This document shows positions 48,621-57,911 of a stretch of DNA of 64,000 nt, one piece after another; the first letter of the stretch is position 1, and the number at the start of each line of letters is the position of its first letter. The notes under the pieces are model-generated. The model made no database searches, was not told the DNA's origin, and saw only the letters and a list, made by a program, of their open reading frames with translations. Origin of the DNA: an uncultured Flavobacteriales bacterium (GTDB lineage Bacteria > Bacteroidota > Bacteroidia > Flavobacteriales_F > PHOS-HE28); the NCBI GenBank assembly GCA_937872175.1, contig CALMPI010000037.1, positions 62,001-126,000 of the forward strand. Direction: 5' to 3'. A program made the translations under genes and the position numbers.

Positions 48621-51200
48621 CTACCCGCACTTCGTCCCGCCGCAGCTCCGGCATTTGAGGCAGCCCTCCTCGTAGTACAGCCCTTCGGCATCGCCGCACT
48701 CGGGGCACCTGCGGCCCAGGGCCCGGGTGCCATCGGGGATGTAGCGTGAGAGGGCGCGCACCACACCGTTCTTCCAGGTGTTGAGCGTGGCGTCGTAGAG
48801 GTGCAGGTTGGCCACCACGTCCACCACCTGCGGCACGGGCATGCCCTGGCGCAGCATGCCGCTGATGAGGATCGCGTAGTTCCAGAACTCCTTGTTGAAG
48901 GTGCGGCTGAGGCCCTGCACCGTGACGCGGTACCCCTCGTCGTCGGCGTACTCCAGGTCGTAGCGGTTCTTGCCGAGCTTCTCATCGCGTCGCTTCACCA
49001 CCCAGCCCTTGGTGACCCACCTGGGCAGCTCGAAGCCGCCGTTGGCCTTGCCGGTGAAGATCTCGTAAGGCTTGCTGTCCAGCAGTCCCACCACCGCCAG
49101 CCAGGGCTCGGTCTCGTTGTGGAACCGCAGCACGTCAGCCTCCAACGTTCCGGGGCGCGGCGCATGGTGGCCAGGCGTGTCGACCCTCCGGGTCGAGGCT
49201 GCCTCCGTGGCCACCAGTACGCCGCTGCGGCTGCCGTCGCGGTACACGGTGATGCCCTTCAACCCGTGGTGCCAGGCCTCCAGGTAGATGCCGCCCACCT
49301 CGTCCACCGTGGCGGTGCCGGGCAGGTTGATGGTGCTGCTGATGCTGTGGGTGGTGTACTTCTGCACCACGGCCTGCATGCGGATGCGCTTATGCCGGTC
49401 GATGTCGTTGGCGGTGGCGCCGGCGTAGGGGCTCTCGGCGGGGTCGCTCTTGGCGGTGGCCTGCATCCAGTCCAGAATGCGCGGGTGGTGTACGGTGAAC
49501 TCCTCCCACTGGTCGCCCAGGTCGTCGGTGAAGGTGACGGTGGCGTTGGGGTCGCCGGGCACCACCTTGCGGCGGCGCGTGTAGCCCAGCATGTACACGG
49601 GCTCGATGCCGCTGCTGGTGCGCGTGAGCAGGCTGAGGGTGCCGGTGGGTGCCACGGTGCTGAGGCTGATGTTGCGGCGGCCGTGCCGCATCATGCGGTC
49701 GTGCACTTCGGGCAGTTCCTGCTCCAGCATGGCGGTGAACGCGCTGGTCCGCTCCACGGCGGGTGCGAAGCCCTCGAAGGCGCCACGCTCGATGGCCATG
49801 TCGATGCTGCTGTCGAACTCCGCGCGGCACTTCGTCCTCAGGATGTCCTCGGCGGCGGTGATGGCGGCGTCACTGTCATACTTCAGGTTGAGGCCGGCGA
49901 GGGCATCGGCGAGGCCGGTGAAGCCCAGGCCCGTGCGGCGGCCCTTCCGCCCGGTGTCACGCAGCAGCTCCCAGGTCTCGCGCTCGGTGCGCTTCAGCTC
50001 GTCGGGCTCGGGGTCGGCGTTCACCTTGGTCAGGATGCGGTCCACGGCCTCCAGCTCCAGGTCCACCAGGTCGTCCATCAGGCGCTGCGCTTCATAGGTG
50101 ACCGCCGCGAAACGCTCGTGATCGAACCAGGCCTTGGGCGTGAAAGGCTCGTCGACGAAGCTGTAAAGGTTGATGGCGATCAGGCGGCAGCTGTCCCCGC
50201 CCTGCATGGCGATCTCGCTGCAGGGGTTGGTGCTTTCGTTGCGGAAGCCGGGGTACACGCTGCTGGTGCTGTACAGGTGCTGGCGGTCCCAGAAGATCAC
50301 GCCCGGCTCGGCGGTGGCGTGGGCGCAGGAGATGAGCGTGTTCCATAGCTGGCGGGCCTTCACCACTTTCGTCACGCTCGGCTTCTTCGCATCAATGGGC
50401 CAGCGCAGGGTGAAGTCGGCATCGGCCTCCACGGCCTTGAGGAATTCGTCGCTCACGCGCACGCTCACGTTGGCACCGGTCACTTTGGTGAGGTCCTGCT
50501 TGATGGTGATGAACTTCTCCACGTCGGGGTGGGCGATGTCCATGGTGAGCATCAGCGCGCCACGCCGGCCTTTCTGGGCCACTTCACGCGTGGTGTTGCT
50601 GAAGCGCTCCATGAAGCTGACGGCGCCGGTGCTGGTGCGCGCGGCGTTGCTCACGGGCGCGCCTTCGGGACGCAGCGTGCTGAGGTCGAAGCCCACGCCG
50701 CAGCGGCGCTTGAAGAGCTGCGCGAGTTGTTGGTCGTTGCGGAAGATGCCTCCGTAGCTGTCCAACGGCGAGGGGATCACCACGCAGTTGCTCAGGGAGG
50801 CCAGGCGGTAGGGATCGCCCAGGGAGGCCATCACGCTGCCCTGCGGCACCACGTCGCGGAAGCCGTCGAAGAGCTGGAAGATGCGCTCCTCATCCAGCGC
50901 CGCGCGCTCCTTTCCGTAGGCGGAGAGAAGCGCACGTTTCTCCGCGGGCAGCGGCGCGTAGCGTGCCTCGATGCGTGCGAACTCGCGGGCCATGCGCCGG
51001 TGCATGTCGGCCGGCGAGGCTTCCACCAGGTGCCCATCGGCATCGCGCAGGGCGTACTTGTTCATCCACGTGGTGGCGGCCAGGTCGTCGCCCGTGAAAT
51101 ACGCCAAGGCGTTCTTCAGGACCTCCTCCGTGGTGCAGGGTCCGGTCTGATCGGGAAGGGTCACGGCTGGGGAGGACAAGGTGGCGGTGATCGATGGCAT
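48621..51200 (-). CDS. nrdJ: Adenosylcobalamin-dependent (class II) ribonucleotide reductase
   Basis: 859 residues. SNCVVIPSPLDSYGGIF and ESTNPCSEIAM carry active-site Cys residues, GRRGALMLTMDIAHPDVEKFI lies in the barrel, and VAPTGTLSLLTRTSSGIEPVY is a conserved finger segment. The C-terminus ends in Cys pairs (CPECGDAEGLYYEEGCLKCRSCGG). It makes deoxynucleotides without oxygen, using B12 to generate the radical, which suits low-oxygen growth near the denitrification genes. ATG 51200 is chosen; GAGTTTTGCC upstream is its likely promoter. Confidence 0.93.
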   Translation of the reverse strand: MPSITATLSSPAVTLPDQTGPCTTEEVLKNALAYFTGDDLAATTWMNKYALRDADGHLVEASPADMHRRMAREFARIEARYAPLPAEKRALLSAYGKERAALDEERIFQLFDGFRDVVPQGSVMASLGDPYRLASLSNCVVIPSPLDSYGGIFRNDQQLAQLFKRRCGVGFDLSTLRPEGAPVSNAARTSTGAVSFMERFSNTTREVAQKGRRGALMLTMDIAHPDVEKFITIKQDLTKVTGANVSVRVSDEFLKAVEADADFTLRWPIDAKKPSVTKVVKARQLWNTLISCAHATAEPGVIFWDRQHLYSTSSVYPGFRNESTNPCSEIAMQGGDSCRLIAINLYSFVDEPFTPKAWFDHERFAAVTYEAQRLMDDLVDLELEAVDRILTKVNADPEPDELKRTERETWELLRDTGRKGRRTGLGFTGLADALAGLNLKYDSDAAITAAEDILRTKCRAEFDSSIDMAIERGAFEGFAPAVERTSAFTAMLEQELPEVHDRMMRHGRRNISLSTVAPTGTLSLLTRTSSGIEPVYMLGYTRRRKVVPGDPNATVTFTDDLGDQWEEFTVHHPRILDWMQATAKSDPAESPYAGATANDIDRHKRIRMQAVVQKYTTHSISSTINLPGTATVDEVGGIYLEAWHHGLKGITVYRDGSRSGVLVATEAASTRRVDTPGHHAPRPGTLEADVLRFHNETEPWLAVVGLLDSKPYEIFTGKANGGFELPRWVTKGWVVKRRDEKLGKNRYDLEYADDEGYRVTVQGLSRTFNKEFWNYAILISGMLRQGMPVPQVVDVVANLHLYDATLNTWKNGVVRALSRYIPDGTRALGRRCPECGDAEGLYYEEGCLKCRSCGGTKCG

Positions 51201-51221
51201 GGAGCGGTGGGATGAGGGCGG

Positions 51222-51229
51222 CAAAACTC
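51222..51229 (-). promoter_or_regulatory. -7 box of nrdJ (GAGTTTTG)
   Basis: 21 nt before the ATG at 51200, followed by CCGCCC as at the thiolase and tRNA-Ser promoters. Confidence 0.4.
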
Positions 51230-51340
51230 ACGGCGGTGGCATGCCGCTGTACTGATGCGCATCATCCATGAACGATGGATCTTCAACAGGGTTGTGAACG
51301 ATCCAAGGTACGGTCGAACGGTCGGCCATGAACGACATGA

Positions 51341-51357
51341 GCGCCCTTGCGGGGCGC
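51341..51357 (-). terminator. Hairpin downstream of the fasciclin gene
   Basis: GCGCCC-TTGCG-GGGCGC, about 50 nt past the fasciclin stop. There is no T-tract. Confidence 0.35.
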
Positions 51358-51407
51358 CCATGCCGACTTTCACCAACACACCTGCGCGAGGTGGTGCTGA
51401 TGCTCGT

Positions 51408-51971
51408 TCAACCCGGCAGCAGCACCTTGTCGATCACGTGGATGATGCCATTGCTCGTGGGCACGCTGGCCACGACCGTGGCATCGTTGATCATGAGCTT
51501 GCCGTCCTTGTTGGAGATCGTGGCGTTCTTGAGGTTCACCATGTTCAGCACCTTGCCGTCGGTGAGCTGCTCGGGTTTGAGGACGCCCACCCACACATGG
51601 TACTCGAGGATGTCCTGAAGGTCGGCCTTCTTCTCGGGCTTCAACAGGCCCTCGACCGTTCCGGCGGGGAGCGCTGCGAAGGCGGCGTTCACCGGAGCGA
51701 AGACGGTGAACGGACCGGCGTTGCTCAGCACGTCCACATACTCGGCGGCCTTCACCGCCGCTACAAGGGTGCTGTGGTCCTTGGAACCGACCGCAACGGC
51801 CACGATGTTCTTCTGGGACTGTTCATCCACCACGGTGGACTGCCCTCCGCCCGGGGCTTCCGTTGTGCTCGTGGCGGGGCTGCCTGGTTCGGCGGTCGGT
51901 CCGCCACAGGCGGTGATCAATGACGTGGCCATGAAGGCCATCATGGTGCTGGACGATAGGGAGCGGGTCAT
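51408..51971 (-). CDS. Fasciclin (FAS1) domain lipoprotein
   Basis: 187 residues: a lipoprotein signal (MAFMATSLITACGG), a Ser/Thr/Gly/Pro linker (about 25-50) and one complete FAS1 domain (about 55-187) with the H1/H2 boxes FTVFAPVNAAFAALPAGTV and NGIIHVIDKVLLP. FAS1 genes often flank nos clusters in Bacteroidota, and a role in NosZ maturation or adhesion has been suggested only by context. It lies 100 nt downstream of nosY and has its own palindrome-bearing promoter. Confidence 0.9.
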   Translation of the reverse strand: MTRSLSSSTMMAFMATSLITACGGPTAEPGSPATSTTEAPGGGQSTVVDEQSQKNIVAVAVGSKDHSTLVAAVKAAEYVDVLSNAGPFTVFAPVNAAFAALPAGTVEGLLKPEKKADLQDILEYHVWVGVLKPEQLTDGKVLNMVNLKNATISNKDGKLMINDATVVASVPTSNGIIHVIDKVLLPG

Positions 51972-51989
51972 GGTCCGGGTTTTGGTGTC

Positions 51990-52003
51990 GGACAAACTTG
52001 TCC
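51990..52003. promoter_or_regulatory. Shared palindrome at the fasciclin promoter
   Basis: GGACAAACTTGTCC (6 of 7 pairs). On the minus strand its GTTTG overlaps the expected -7 box, 18 nt before the ATG at 51971. Confidence 0.5.
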
Positions 52004-52071
52004 TTTTTGGTGCGCGTGGGAACTGATGGAAGTCCCGGATCGGTCTGACCCTCGTCATCCCGCCGGGCGGA

Positions 52072-52845
52072 TCACAGGTCCTTGCGGCGGAAGACGCGGA
52101 AGGCCGCGATCGTAGGCCAGGCGATCCAGAGCATCATGAGCGAGAGGGCCAGGCCGATGCCGGGCCCGGAGCCCAGAAGGTCCTTGTAGACCGCACCGCT
52201 GTAGCCCAGCATGGCGGCCAGGTCCACCTGGATGGTGACGGCGATGCGCGCCAGGTCGATGGGGTTCAAGGCCGCCACGGGAAGAACGAACGGCTCGATG
52301 GGGCGGTCGCTGAAGGCGAAGAGCAGGGCCATGAGCAGGGCGTCGTACACCAGCACCAGGCACGCCCAGGTGGCCAGGGCCACGCCCACCCCGCGGGCCT
52401 TGTCACGGTTCACCAGGGCCACGAGCGTGCCCAGCGCCATGAACGCCCAGGCGAGCAGCACGGTGGACGCCAGCAGCACCGTGGAGGTGGCCCCGGCCGC
52501 GTGTGCGGTGAGCGGCAGGCCGAGCCCGAAGAGCAAGGCCACCAGGAAGGCCAGGCCGAGGGCCGCCATGCGCCCGCCCAGGATCGCCCCGCGCCCGATG
52601 GGTTGCACGGCCAGCAATTGCGTGAACTCCTGCGTGGCGTAGGTATGGACCACCGTGAACACCAGGCTCACCAGCGGGATCAGGGCCAGCATCACCTGCA
52701 CCAGGCTCAGCAACGCCTTCACGGGATCGGCCTCCACCAGGAACAGCCCCTCGGCCACCACGAAGAGCAGGGCCGCGAAGGCCAGCACGGAGCGGTTGCG
52801 CGCCAGGTCCACCAAGGTGTAGTAGAGCACTTTCCCCATGGTCAC
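52072..52845 (-). CDS. nosY: NosY ABC transporter permease
   Basis: 257 residues with six membrane helices (for example VLAFAALLFVVAEGLFLVEAD, AAGATSTVLLASTVLLAWAFMALG). FTQLLAVQPIGRGAILGGR is the ABC-2 coupling-helix motif. It forms the membrane part of the NosDFY complex that serves CuZ assembly of N2O reductase. Its start overlaps the nosF stop by 4 nt. Confidence 0.88.
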   Translation of the reverse strand: MTMGKVLYYTLVDLARNRSVLAFAALLFVVAEGLFLVEADPVKALLSLVQVMLALIPLVSLVFTVVHTYATQEFTQLLAVQPIGRGAILGGRMAALGLAFLVALLFGLGLPLTAHAAGATSTVLLASTVLLAWAFMALGTLVALVNRDKARGVGVALATWACLVLVYDALLMALLFAFSDRPIEPFVLPVAALNPIDLARIAVTIQVDLAAMLGYSGAVYKDLLGSGPGIGLALSLMMLWIAWPTIAAFRVFRRKDL

Positions 52846-53558
52846 GATGTTGGAGCCAGCATGCGGGGGAGCGCTGCCGCCAGACGGTCGGCGCCGGTGC
52901 GGGTCAGGACCTCCCGCAGGGGCAGCAGAAAGCGAAGCGACCCGTCCTGCAGGTAGGCGATGCGGTCGGCCAGGGCCTCCACCTCCTCCAGCAGGTGCGA
53001 GGTGATGAGCACGGTGCCCCCGCGTTCCCTCACCTTGGAGGCCTGCCTCAGCACCGTGCGCGCGCTCAGGGGATCGAGCCCTGCCGTGGGCTCATCCATC
53101 ACCAGGATGTGCGGTGAGGAGCGGAAGGCGAGCACCGCGCTCACCTTCTGCATGGTGCCACCGGAAAGGGTGCCCAACCGCTTGTCGAGCTGGGGCGCCA
53201 GACCGAGGTCCTCCACGAGGCCGTCATCCGTGTCGCCGGAGGCCAGGCCGCGCACGTCGCGCATCATGTCGAGCAGCTGGCCGATGGTGAGCGACGGCGG
53301 GAACTGGGAGATCTGCGGCATGTAGCCGATGGACCGGCGGTAGCTGGGATCCGGGCCGATGACCGTCCCGTTCACGCGGATGGTACCGGTGGTGGGCCGC
53401 ACAAGGCCCAGCAAGCACTTGATCAGGGTGGTCTTGCCCGAACCGTTCGGACCGATCACCATCACCACCTCTCCTGCACGGAACGATGCATCCACCTCCC
53501 TCAGCGCCCAGAGCGTGCGGTAGCGCTTTCCCACACCGCTGAAGATGACGTTATCCAT
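52842..53558 (-). CDS. nosF: NosF ABC transporter ATPase
   Basis: 238 residues with Walker A GPNGSGKTTLIK, signature LSGGTMQKVSAVLA, Walker B ILVMDEPTAGLDP and switch His in TSHLLEEVE. It energises NosDFY for copper-sulfur centre assembly in NosZ. Its ATG overlaps the nosD stop by 8 nt. Confidence 0.92.
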   Translation of the reverse strand: MDNVIFSGVGKRYRTLWALREVDASFRAGEVVMVIGPNGSGKTTLIKCLLGLVRPTTGTIRVNGTVIGPDPSYRRSIGYMPQISQFPPSLTIGQLLDMMRDVRGLASGDTDDGLVEDLGLAPQLDKRLGTLSGGTMQKVSAVLAFRSSPHILVMDEPTAGLDPLSARTVLRQASKVRERGGTVLITSHLLEEVEALADRIAYLQDGSLRFLLPLREVLTRTGADRLAAALPRMLAPTS

Positions 53559-54777
53559 GCGGGGGGCGCATCAGGGGCCTGTCGTCCTTCAGGGCGGCGG
53601 GCGAAAGGGAGGGGATCACGCGCTCGGCCCGGTCCAGCAGGGTGACGAACAGGCTGCGGGAGAAGACGATGGCGTACGGGACGCGCTCCACGAGCAGGGC
53701 GAAGAAACCGACCGGCCGGTAGGGCACATCGCCATGGCCGTCGCGGTCCAGGTCATAGCCCAGGTGGCGGTCCCAGTAGTTGGCCACGATGGTGTTCAGC
53801 ATCAGGTCGCCGTTGGTGCTCATGTCAAAGGTGTTCCCCGAGAACGCGTTGCCGCTGAAGGAACAACCCGTGGCGTTGGCGAACAGCCGCAGCGCCCATC
53901 CGTTGGCCCGGAAGGTGTTGTCTTCCGCCTTGATGCGGTTGCAGCCGTCCACCATCAGGCCCGTGGTGTTGTCCACGAACGTGTTCCCCGTGATCTCGCC
54001 ATCGTTGATCTCCTTCAGCAGCAGCCCGTAGGCACTGCCCCCCCGGTTGTGCATGAAGCGGTTCCGCCGCATGCCGATGTGGTGGCTGAACATCACCGCC
54101 ACGCCCGCACCATTGTCCACGAACACGTTCCGCTCGTACATGTCGCGATGGCTGAACATGAAATGCAGGCCGTAGCGCACATTGCCGTGCGTGAGGTTGT
54201 CCTCGATGCGTGAGTCGGTGACGAACTCGAAGTAGATGCCGTCGCGGTGATCACGGACCAGGTTGCGGCGGATGGTCGCCTTGGAGCACTTCCACAGGTG
54301 GATGCCGTTCCCCATCCGGTCCTTGTCGTCGGGCGCGCCTTCGATCACGTTGCCCTCCACCAAGGCGCCATCCACACCACTGAGGTAGATCGCGAAGAAG
54401 CAGCTGATGAACCGGTTGGCCCGGATCACGGGCCTGGCACCGCCGTTCACCTTGATGGCCGCATTATCATACAAGCTGCTGATCCGGGTGCCCGTAAAGG
54501 TGAGCCCCTGCAACGTGACATCATCCGCGGTGATGATCAGCACCTCCCCTTCCCCGCCTCCGTCGATCACGGCACCCGGCAGGCCCAGCAGGCAGATCGG
54601 GCGGTCGATGGAGATGGGACCTTCCCGCACCGGCCCGTCCACCACGATGGTGTCACCGACGGCCGTACGGGCCATGAGCGCCGCCAGCGTGCCATCACCG
54701 GCACGATGCAGATGGACGCGGGCGAGCGCCGGTAGCGACCACAGGACCAGCAGACCGAGGATGCACCGTGGCGCCAT
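53551..54777 (-). CDS. nosD: NosD periplasmic beta-helix protein
   Basis: 408 residues: a signal peptide (CILGLLVLWSLPALA), then a right-handed beta-helix built of coils such as IRANRFISCFFAIYLSGVDGALVEGNVIEG and GIYFEFVTDSRIEDNLTHGN. The C-terminal His/Met-rich segments (HFMFSHRDMYERN, VMFSHHIGMRRNRFMHN) suit copper contact. It works with NosFY to deliver sulfur or copper to apo-NosZ. It starts 3 nt after nosL. Confidence 0.92.
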   Translation of the reverse strand: MAPRCILGLLVLWSLPALARVHLHRAGDGTLAALMARTAVGDTIVVDGPVREGPISIDRPICLLGLPGAVIDGGGEGEVLIITADDVTLQGLTFTGTRISSLYDNAAIKVNGGARPVIRANRFISCFFAIYLSGVDGALVEGNVIEGAPDDKDRMGNGIHLWKCSKATIRRNLVRDHRDGIYFEFVTDSRIEDNLTHGNVRYGLHFMFSHRDMYERNVFVDNGAGVAVMFSHHIGMRRNRFMHNRGGSAYGLLLKEINDGEITGNTFVDNTTGLMVDGCNRIKAEDNTFRANGWALRLFANATGCSFSGNAFSGNTFDMSTNGDLMLNTIVANYWDRHLGYDLDRDGHGDVPYRPVGFFALLVERVPYAIVFSRSLFVTLLDRAERVIPSLSPAALKDDRPLMRPPHG

Positions 54778-54780
54778 GGG

Positions 54781-55221
54781 CTATTCGGCCAGACGTTGCC
54801 GTGCGGTGGACCAGTCCCAGGCCTCGCCACCGGAGGCCGCGATGGCCGAATCACGCTCATCGGCGGTGGCGAAGGCGGCCACATCCCCGCGCATCGGGCT
54901 GCGAAAGGCGTCGCCCCGGGCGTAGTGCGCCGCGGTGGCGTCGATCAGCCGGCCCGGGCGCACGATGTCGGTCACATACCACGCCTTGACCTGGGTCTCT
55001 GCGATCGTACCTCCGGCCACATGCGGCACCATGCACTCCGGTCCATCAAAACTGTACTGTCGCCCGCCCTTGGTGATCAACGCCGCGGCAAAGCGCGCGT
55101 CCACCACGTTCATGCGACAGTGGGCACATTCCACGCGCCCCAGTTCGATCGTGGGCGTCTCCGGGGCGCAGGCCGGGACCAGGACCGGAAGCAGGAGCAG
55201 CAGGTACCGGCGTGCGATCAT
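54781..55221 (-). CDS. nosL: NosL copper chaperone lipoprotein
   Basis: 146 residues with a lipoprotein signal (LLLLLPVLVPAC). The family copper site CAHCRMNV (CxxCxM) sits at about 31-37, followed by FAAALITKGGRQYSFDGPECMV, the second NosL motif. It supplies Cu(I) to NosZ. It overlaps the upstream membrane-protein gene by 4 nt (ATGA). Confidence 0.92.
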   Translation of the reverse strand: MIARRYLLLLLPVLVPACAPETPTIELGRVECAHCRMNVVDARFAAALITKGGRQYSFDGPECMVPHVAGGTIAETQVKAWYVTDIVRPGRLIDATAAHYARGDAFRSPMRGDVAAFATADERDSAIAASGGEAWDWSTARQRLAE

Positions 55222-55805
55222 GCGCGCGGTGCGGCGCGATGGGAGCGCCGCCATTCGAGGGTGAAGATGATCGCCGCGATCGTGCTTGAACAGAAGAGCG
55301 CCCAGCCGCCCACATCAGGTGTGCTCCAGGCGTCGAAGTTGAGCAGCTGCTTGTGACCGATGAGCGGTGGCTGATAGGCCATCCCCTCCACCTTGATGGC
55401 CGCGCGGGGGTCGAGGTCATGTCCGTATTTGTAGCCCCATGCGTACATGTCCCACACCGCCCAGATGATGAAGGCGGCGATGGCGAAAAGCCAGCTGAGC
55501 AGCACAGCGCGGCGGCCGACAAGGGCGGTGACCAGGCCCCAGGCGATGAGCAGGTAGAACGCGTACCTCATGATGCCGAACTCCGGGAACATCTCATCCT
55601 TGATGTGCGCCATGCCGATGTAGTGGTTCAGGCCGTTGATCTTGTCGATGTCGCCGGCGAAGCGGTCGTGGAAGATCTGCAGAAAGAGCCCCTCCGGGTA
55701 TTGCGGCGCCATCAGGTCGATGCGCCAGATGGGCATCACCAGGTTGATGCCAAGGGCGAGGGCGGCCAGGGCAAGGAGCAGGCGTGAAACGGGATGGAGG
55801 CGCAT
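55218..55805 (-). CDS. Nos-cluster membrane protein of unknown function
   Basis: 195 residues with about five hydrophobic segments. LVMPIWRIDLMAPQYPEGLFLQIFHDRFAGDIDKINGLNHYIGMAHI is the hallmark of a membrane protein that follows nosZ in clade II nos operons of Bacteroidota. The His-rich periplasmic loop (NHYIGMAHI) could bind metal or heme. The biochemical role is not established. Confidence 0.75.
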   Translation of the reverse strand: MRLHPVSRLLLALAALALGINLVMPIWRIDLMAPQYPEGLFLQIFHDRFAGDIDKINGLNHYIGMAHIKDEMFPEFGIMRYAFYLLIAWGLVTALVGRRAVLLSWLFAIAAFIIWAVWDMYAWGYKYGHDLDPRAAIKVEGMAYQPPLIGHKQLLNFDAWSTPDVGGWALFCSSTIAAIIFTLEWRRSHRAAPRA

Positions 55806-55890
55806 GGTTCGGCTGGAAATGGACCGCGCCACCCTTCCAGGCACCGCAGAGGACGGTGATGGAAGGGTGGCGCTGGTCATGGCGTTCGTA

Positions 55891-57885
55891 TCAGACCCCC
55901 GCGTCCACCGACACGGTCTCGCCCTTCAGCGGCACCGTGCTGTTGGCCGGCGACACCCGGACGTAGCCCTGCATCTCCTGGTGGAGGGCCGAGCAGAAAT
56001 CCGTGCAGTACATGGGCCACACGCCCACGCGCGTCGGAACCCACTTCAGGGTCTGGGTCTCCCCGGGCATGATGAGCAGTTCGGCATTGGCCGCACCCTT
56101 GATGGCGAAGCCGTGCGGCACGTCCCAGTCCTGTTCCAGGTTGGTCACGTGGAAGTAGACCTCGTCCCCGAGCTTGATGCCCTCGATGTTGTCGGGTGCG
56201 AAGTGCGAACGGATGCTCGTCATCCACACATGGACCTCGTTGCCTTTGCGTTCCACCCTCGATTCCTTCTCCCCCTTGGCGACATACGGGTGCTGGTTCT
56301 CCTCGATCTTGAAGAACTTCACTTCGCGGGGCTTCACCAGATCGGCCGGAATGGCCTGGGCGTAGTGGGGCTCGCCGGTCGTGGGGAAGTCCAGCAGGAG
56401 CTCCATCTTGTCCCCGTCGATGCTGTACAGCTGGGCGCTCTGGGTGAGCTCGGGGCCCGTGGGCAGGTAGCGGTCCTTGGTGATCTTGTTGTAGGCGATC
56501 ACATACTTGCCCCACGGTTGCTTGCTGTCGCCGCCCGGCACACAGAGGTGGCCGATGCTGTAGTAGGTGGGCACACGGTCCACCACCTCAAGCTTCTCCA
56601 CGTTCCACTTCACGATCTCGCTGCTGACGAAGAAGCTGGTGTAGGCATTGCCGTTCGCATCGAACTCGGTGTGGAGGGGCCCCAGGCCGGGCTTCTTCAC
56701 CTCCCCGTGCAGCACGCTCTCGTACTTCAACACGGGGATGCCGGCGAAATCGCCCTCCACCTCGTTCGCTGCGATGGCCTTCTGCATCTTCTCGAAACTG
56801 AACACCGGGATGAGCGCGGCCAGCTTGCCGCTGCCCACGATGTACTTGCCGGTCGGATCCACATCGCAGCCATGCGGGCTCTTGGGACAGGGCATGAAAT
56901 AAAGCAGCCCGGGGTGCTCCTTGGGATCGAGCTGCAGCACATCATCGATCACCGTGGTCTCACTGCTGTGGGTCTTGTCGTTCCACCAGTTGCTGTAGTG
57001 CTTGCCGGCCACACGCTTGCCCTTGCCCTCCTTGGCCAGCTGCTCGGCCATCTTCCAGTTCACGGCCATGATGAAGTCCTTGTCGCGCTGGCTGGCGTTC
57101 ACCTCCAACAGGCTGTAAGCCTGCTCGGTGTTGTAGCAGCTGAAGAAGAACCACCCCTCGCTGGGTCCCTTTCCCGCGTGGCTCAGGTCGAAGTCGACCG
57201 CCGGGGTCACGATCTGGAAGGCGATGCTCATCCTGCCGGTCTCCGGCTCCGGGTGGATGAAGCTCACGGTGCCTTTGAACGTCTCCTTGTAGGAACTGAT
57301 GGGCACGTCACGCTGGGCCTCTTCGCCCATGGGCACGCTGAACCGGGTGCCGGCCACCACGTACTCGCTGTTCCCGGTGGTGAACGGTGAGCTGTGGTTG
57401 CCCGCGCTGTTCGGGATCTCGATGATGCTGTGCGTCCTGAACGTGCCGAGATCGATCAAGGCGATGCGTGGTGTGTTGTTGCCATTGATGAAGCACCATT
57501 TGCCGTCCGGCACACCGTTGGTCTGGCTCATCTCCGGATGGTGGCTGTCATCCCACGGGATGAACCCATGGCTCGTCATCAGCATGCCCTTGCTCTCCTC
57601 GCTGTATCCGTAACCGCTCTCCGGATCCACGCTGAACACCGGCACTTCACGCAGGAGACGTCCGCTGGGCAGGCCGTACACGGCAAGCTGGCCGCTGAAG
57701 CCGCCGCTGACCAGGTTGTAGAACTCATCGTGGGTGCCGGGCTTCACGTAGACCTTGGAGGCCGCATCACCTGTCACCACGGTCTGCGTGGTGGTGGGAC
57801 GGCAGCCGGGCAGGGAATTGGCCAGGACGAACGCCAGCCCGGCCAGGGTCAGCGTTCCTGTGGTGAACAACAAGGGGCGTTTCAT
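55891..57885 (-). CDS. nosZ: Nitrous-oxide reductase NosZ, clade II
   Basis: 664 residues with a Sec lipoprotein-like signal (LTLAGLAFVLANSLPGC) and no twin-arginine, the mark of clade II. The N-terminal seven-bladed propeller carries CuZ ligands (DDSHHPEMSQ, GNHSSPF, DFDLSHAG, KSPHGCDVDPTG, LHTEFDANG, GHLCVPGG). The C-terminal cupredoxin holds CuA: YCTDFCSALHQEMQGY at about 620-640. It reduces N2O to N2. It lies 26 nt after the cytochrome c gene in the same operon. Confidence 0.96.
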   Translation of the reverse strand: MKRPLLFTTGTLTLAGLAFVLANSLPGCRPTTTQTVVTGDAASKVYVKPGTHDEFYNLVSGGFSGQLAVYGLPSGRLLREVPVFSVDPESGYGYSEESKGMLMTSHGFIPWDDSHHPEMSQTNGVPDGKWCFINGNNTPRIALIDLGTFRTHSIIEIPNSAGNHSSPFTTGNSEYVVAGTRFSVPMGEEAQRDVPISSYKETFKGTVSFIHPEPETGRMSIAFQIVTPAVDFDLSHAGKGPSEGWFFFSCYNTEQAYSLLEVNASQRDKDFIMAVNWKMAEQLAKEGKGKRVAGKHYSNWWNDKTHSSETTVIDDVLQLDPKEHPGLLYFMPCPKSPHGCDVDPTGKYIVGSGKLAALIPVFSFEKMQKAIAANEVEGDFAGIPVLKYESVLHGEVKKPGLGPLHTEFDANGNAYTSFFVSSEIVKWNVEKLEVVDRVPTYYSIGHLCVPGGDSKQPWGKYVIAYNKITKDRYLPTGPELTQSAQLYSIDGDKMELLLDFPTTGEPHYAQAIPADLVKPREVKFFKIEENQHPYVAKGEKESRVERKGNEVHVWMTSIRSHFAPDNIEGIKLGDEVYFHVTNLEQDWDVPHGFAIKGAANAELLIMPGETQTLKWVPTRVGVWPMYCTDFCSALHQEMQGYVRVSPANSTVPLKGETVSVDAGV

Positions 57886-57911
57886 GGGAACTGGTTGTGG
57901 TGGATGGTCGA

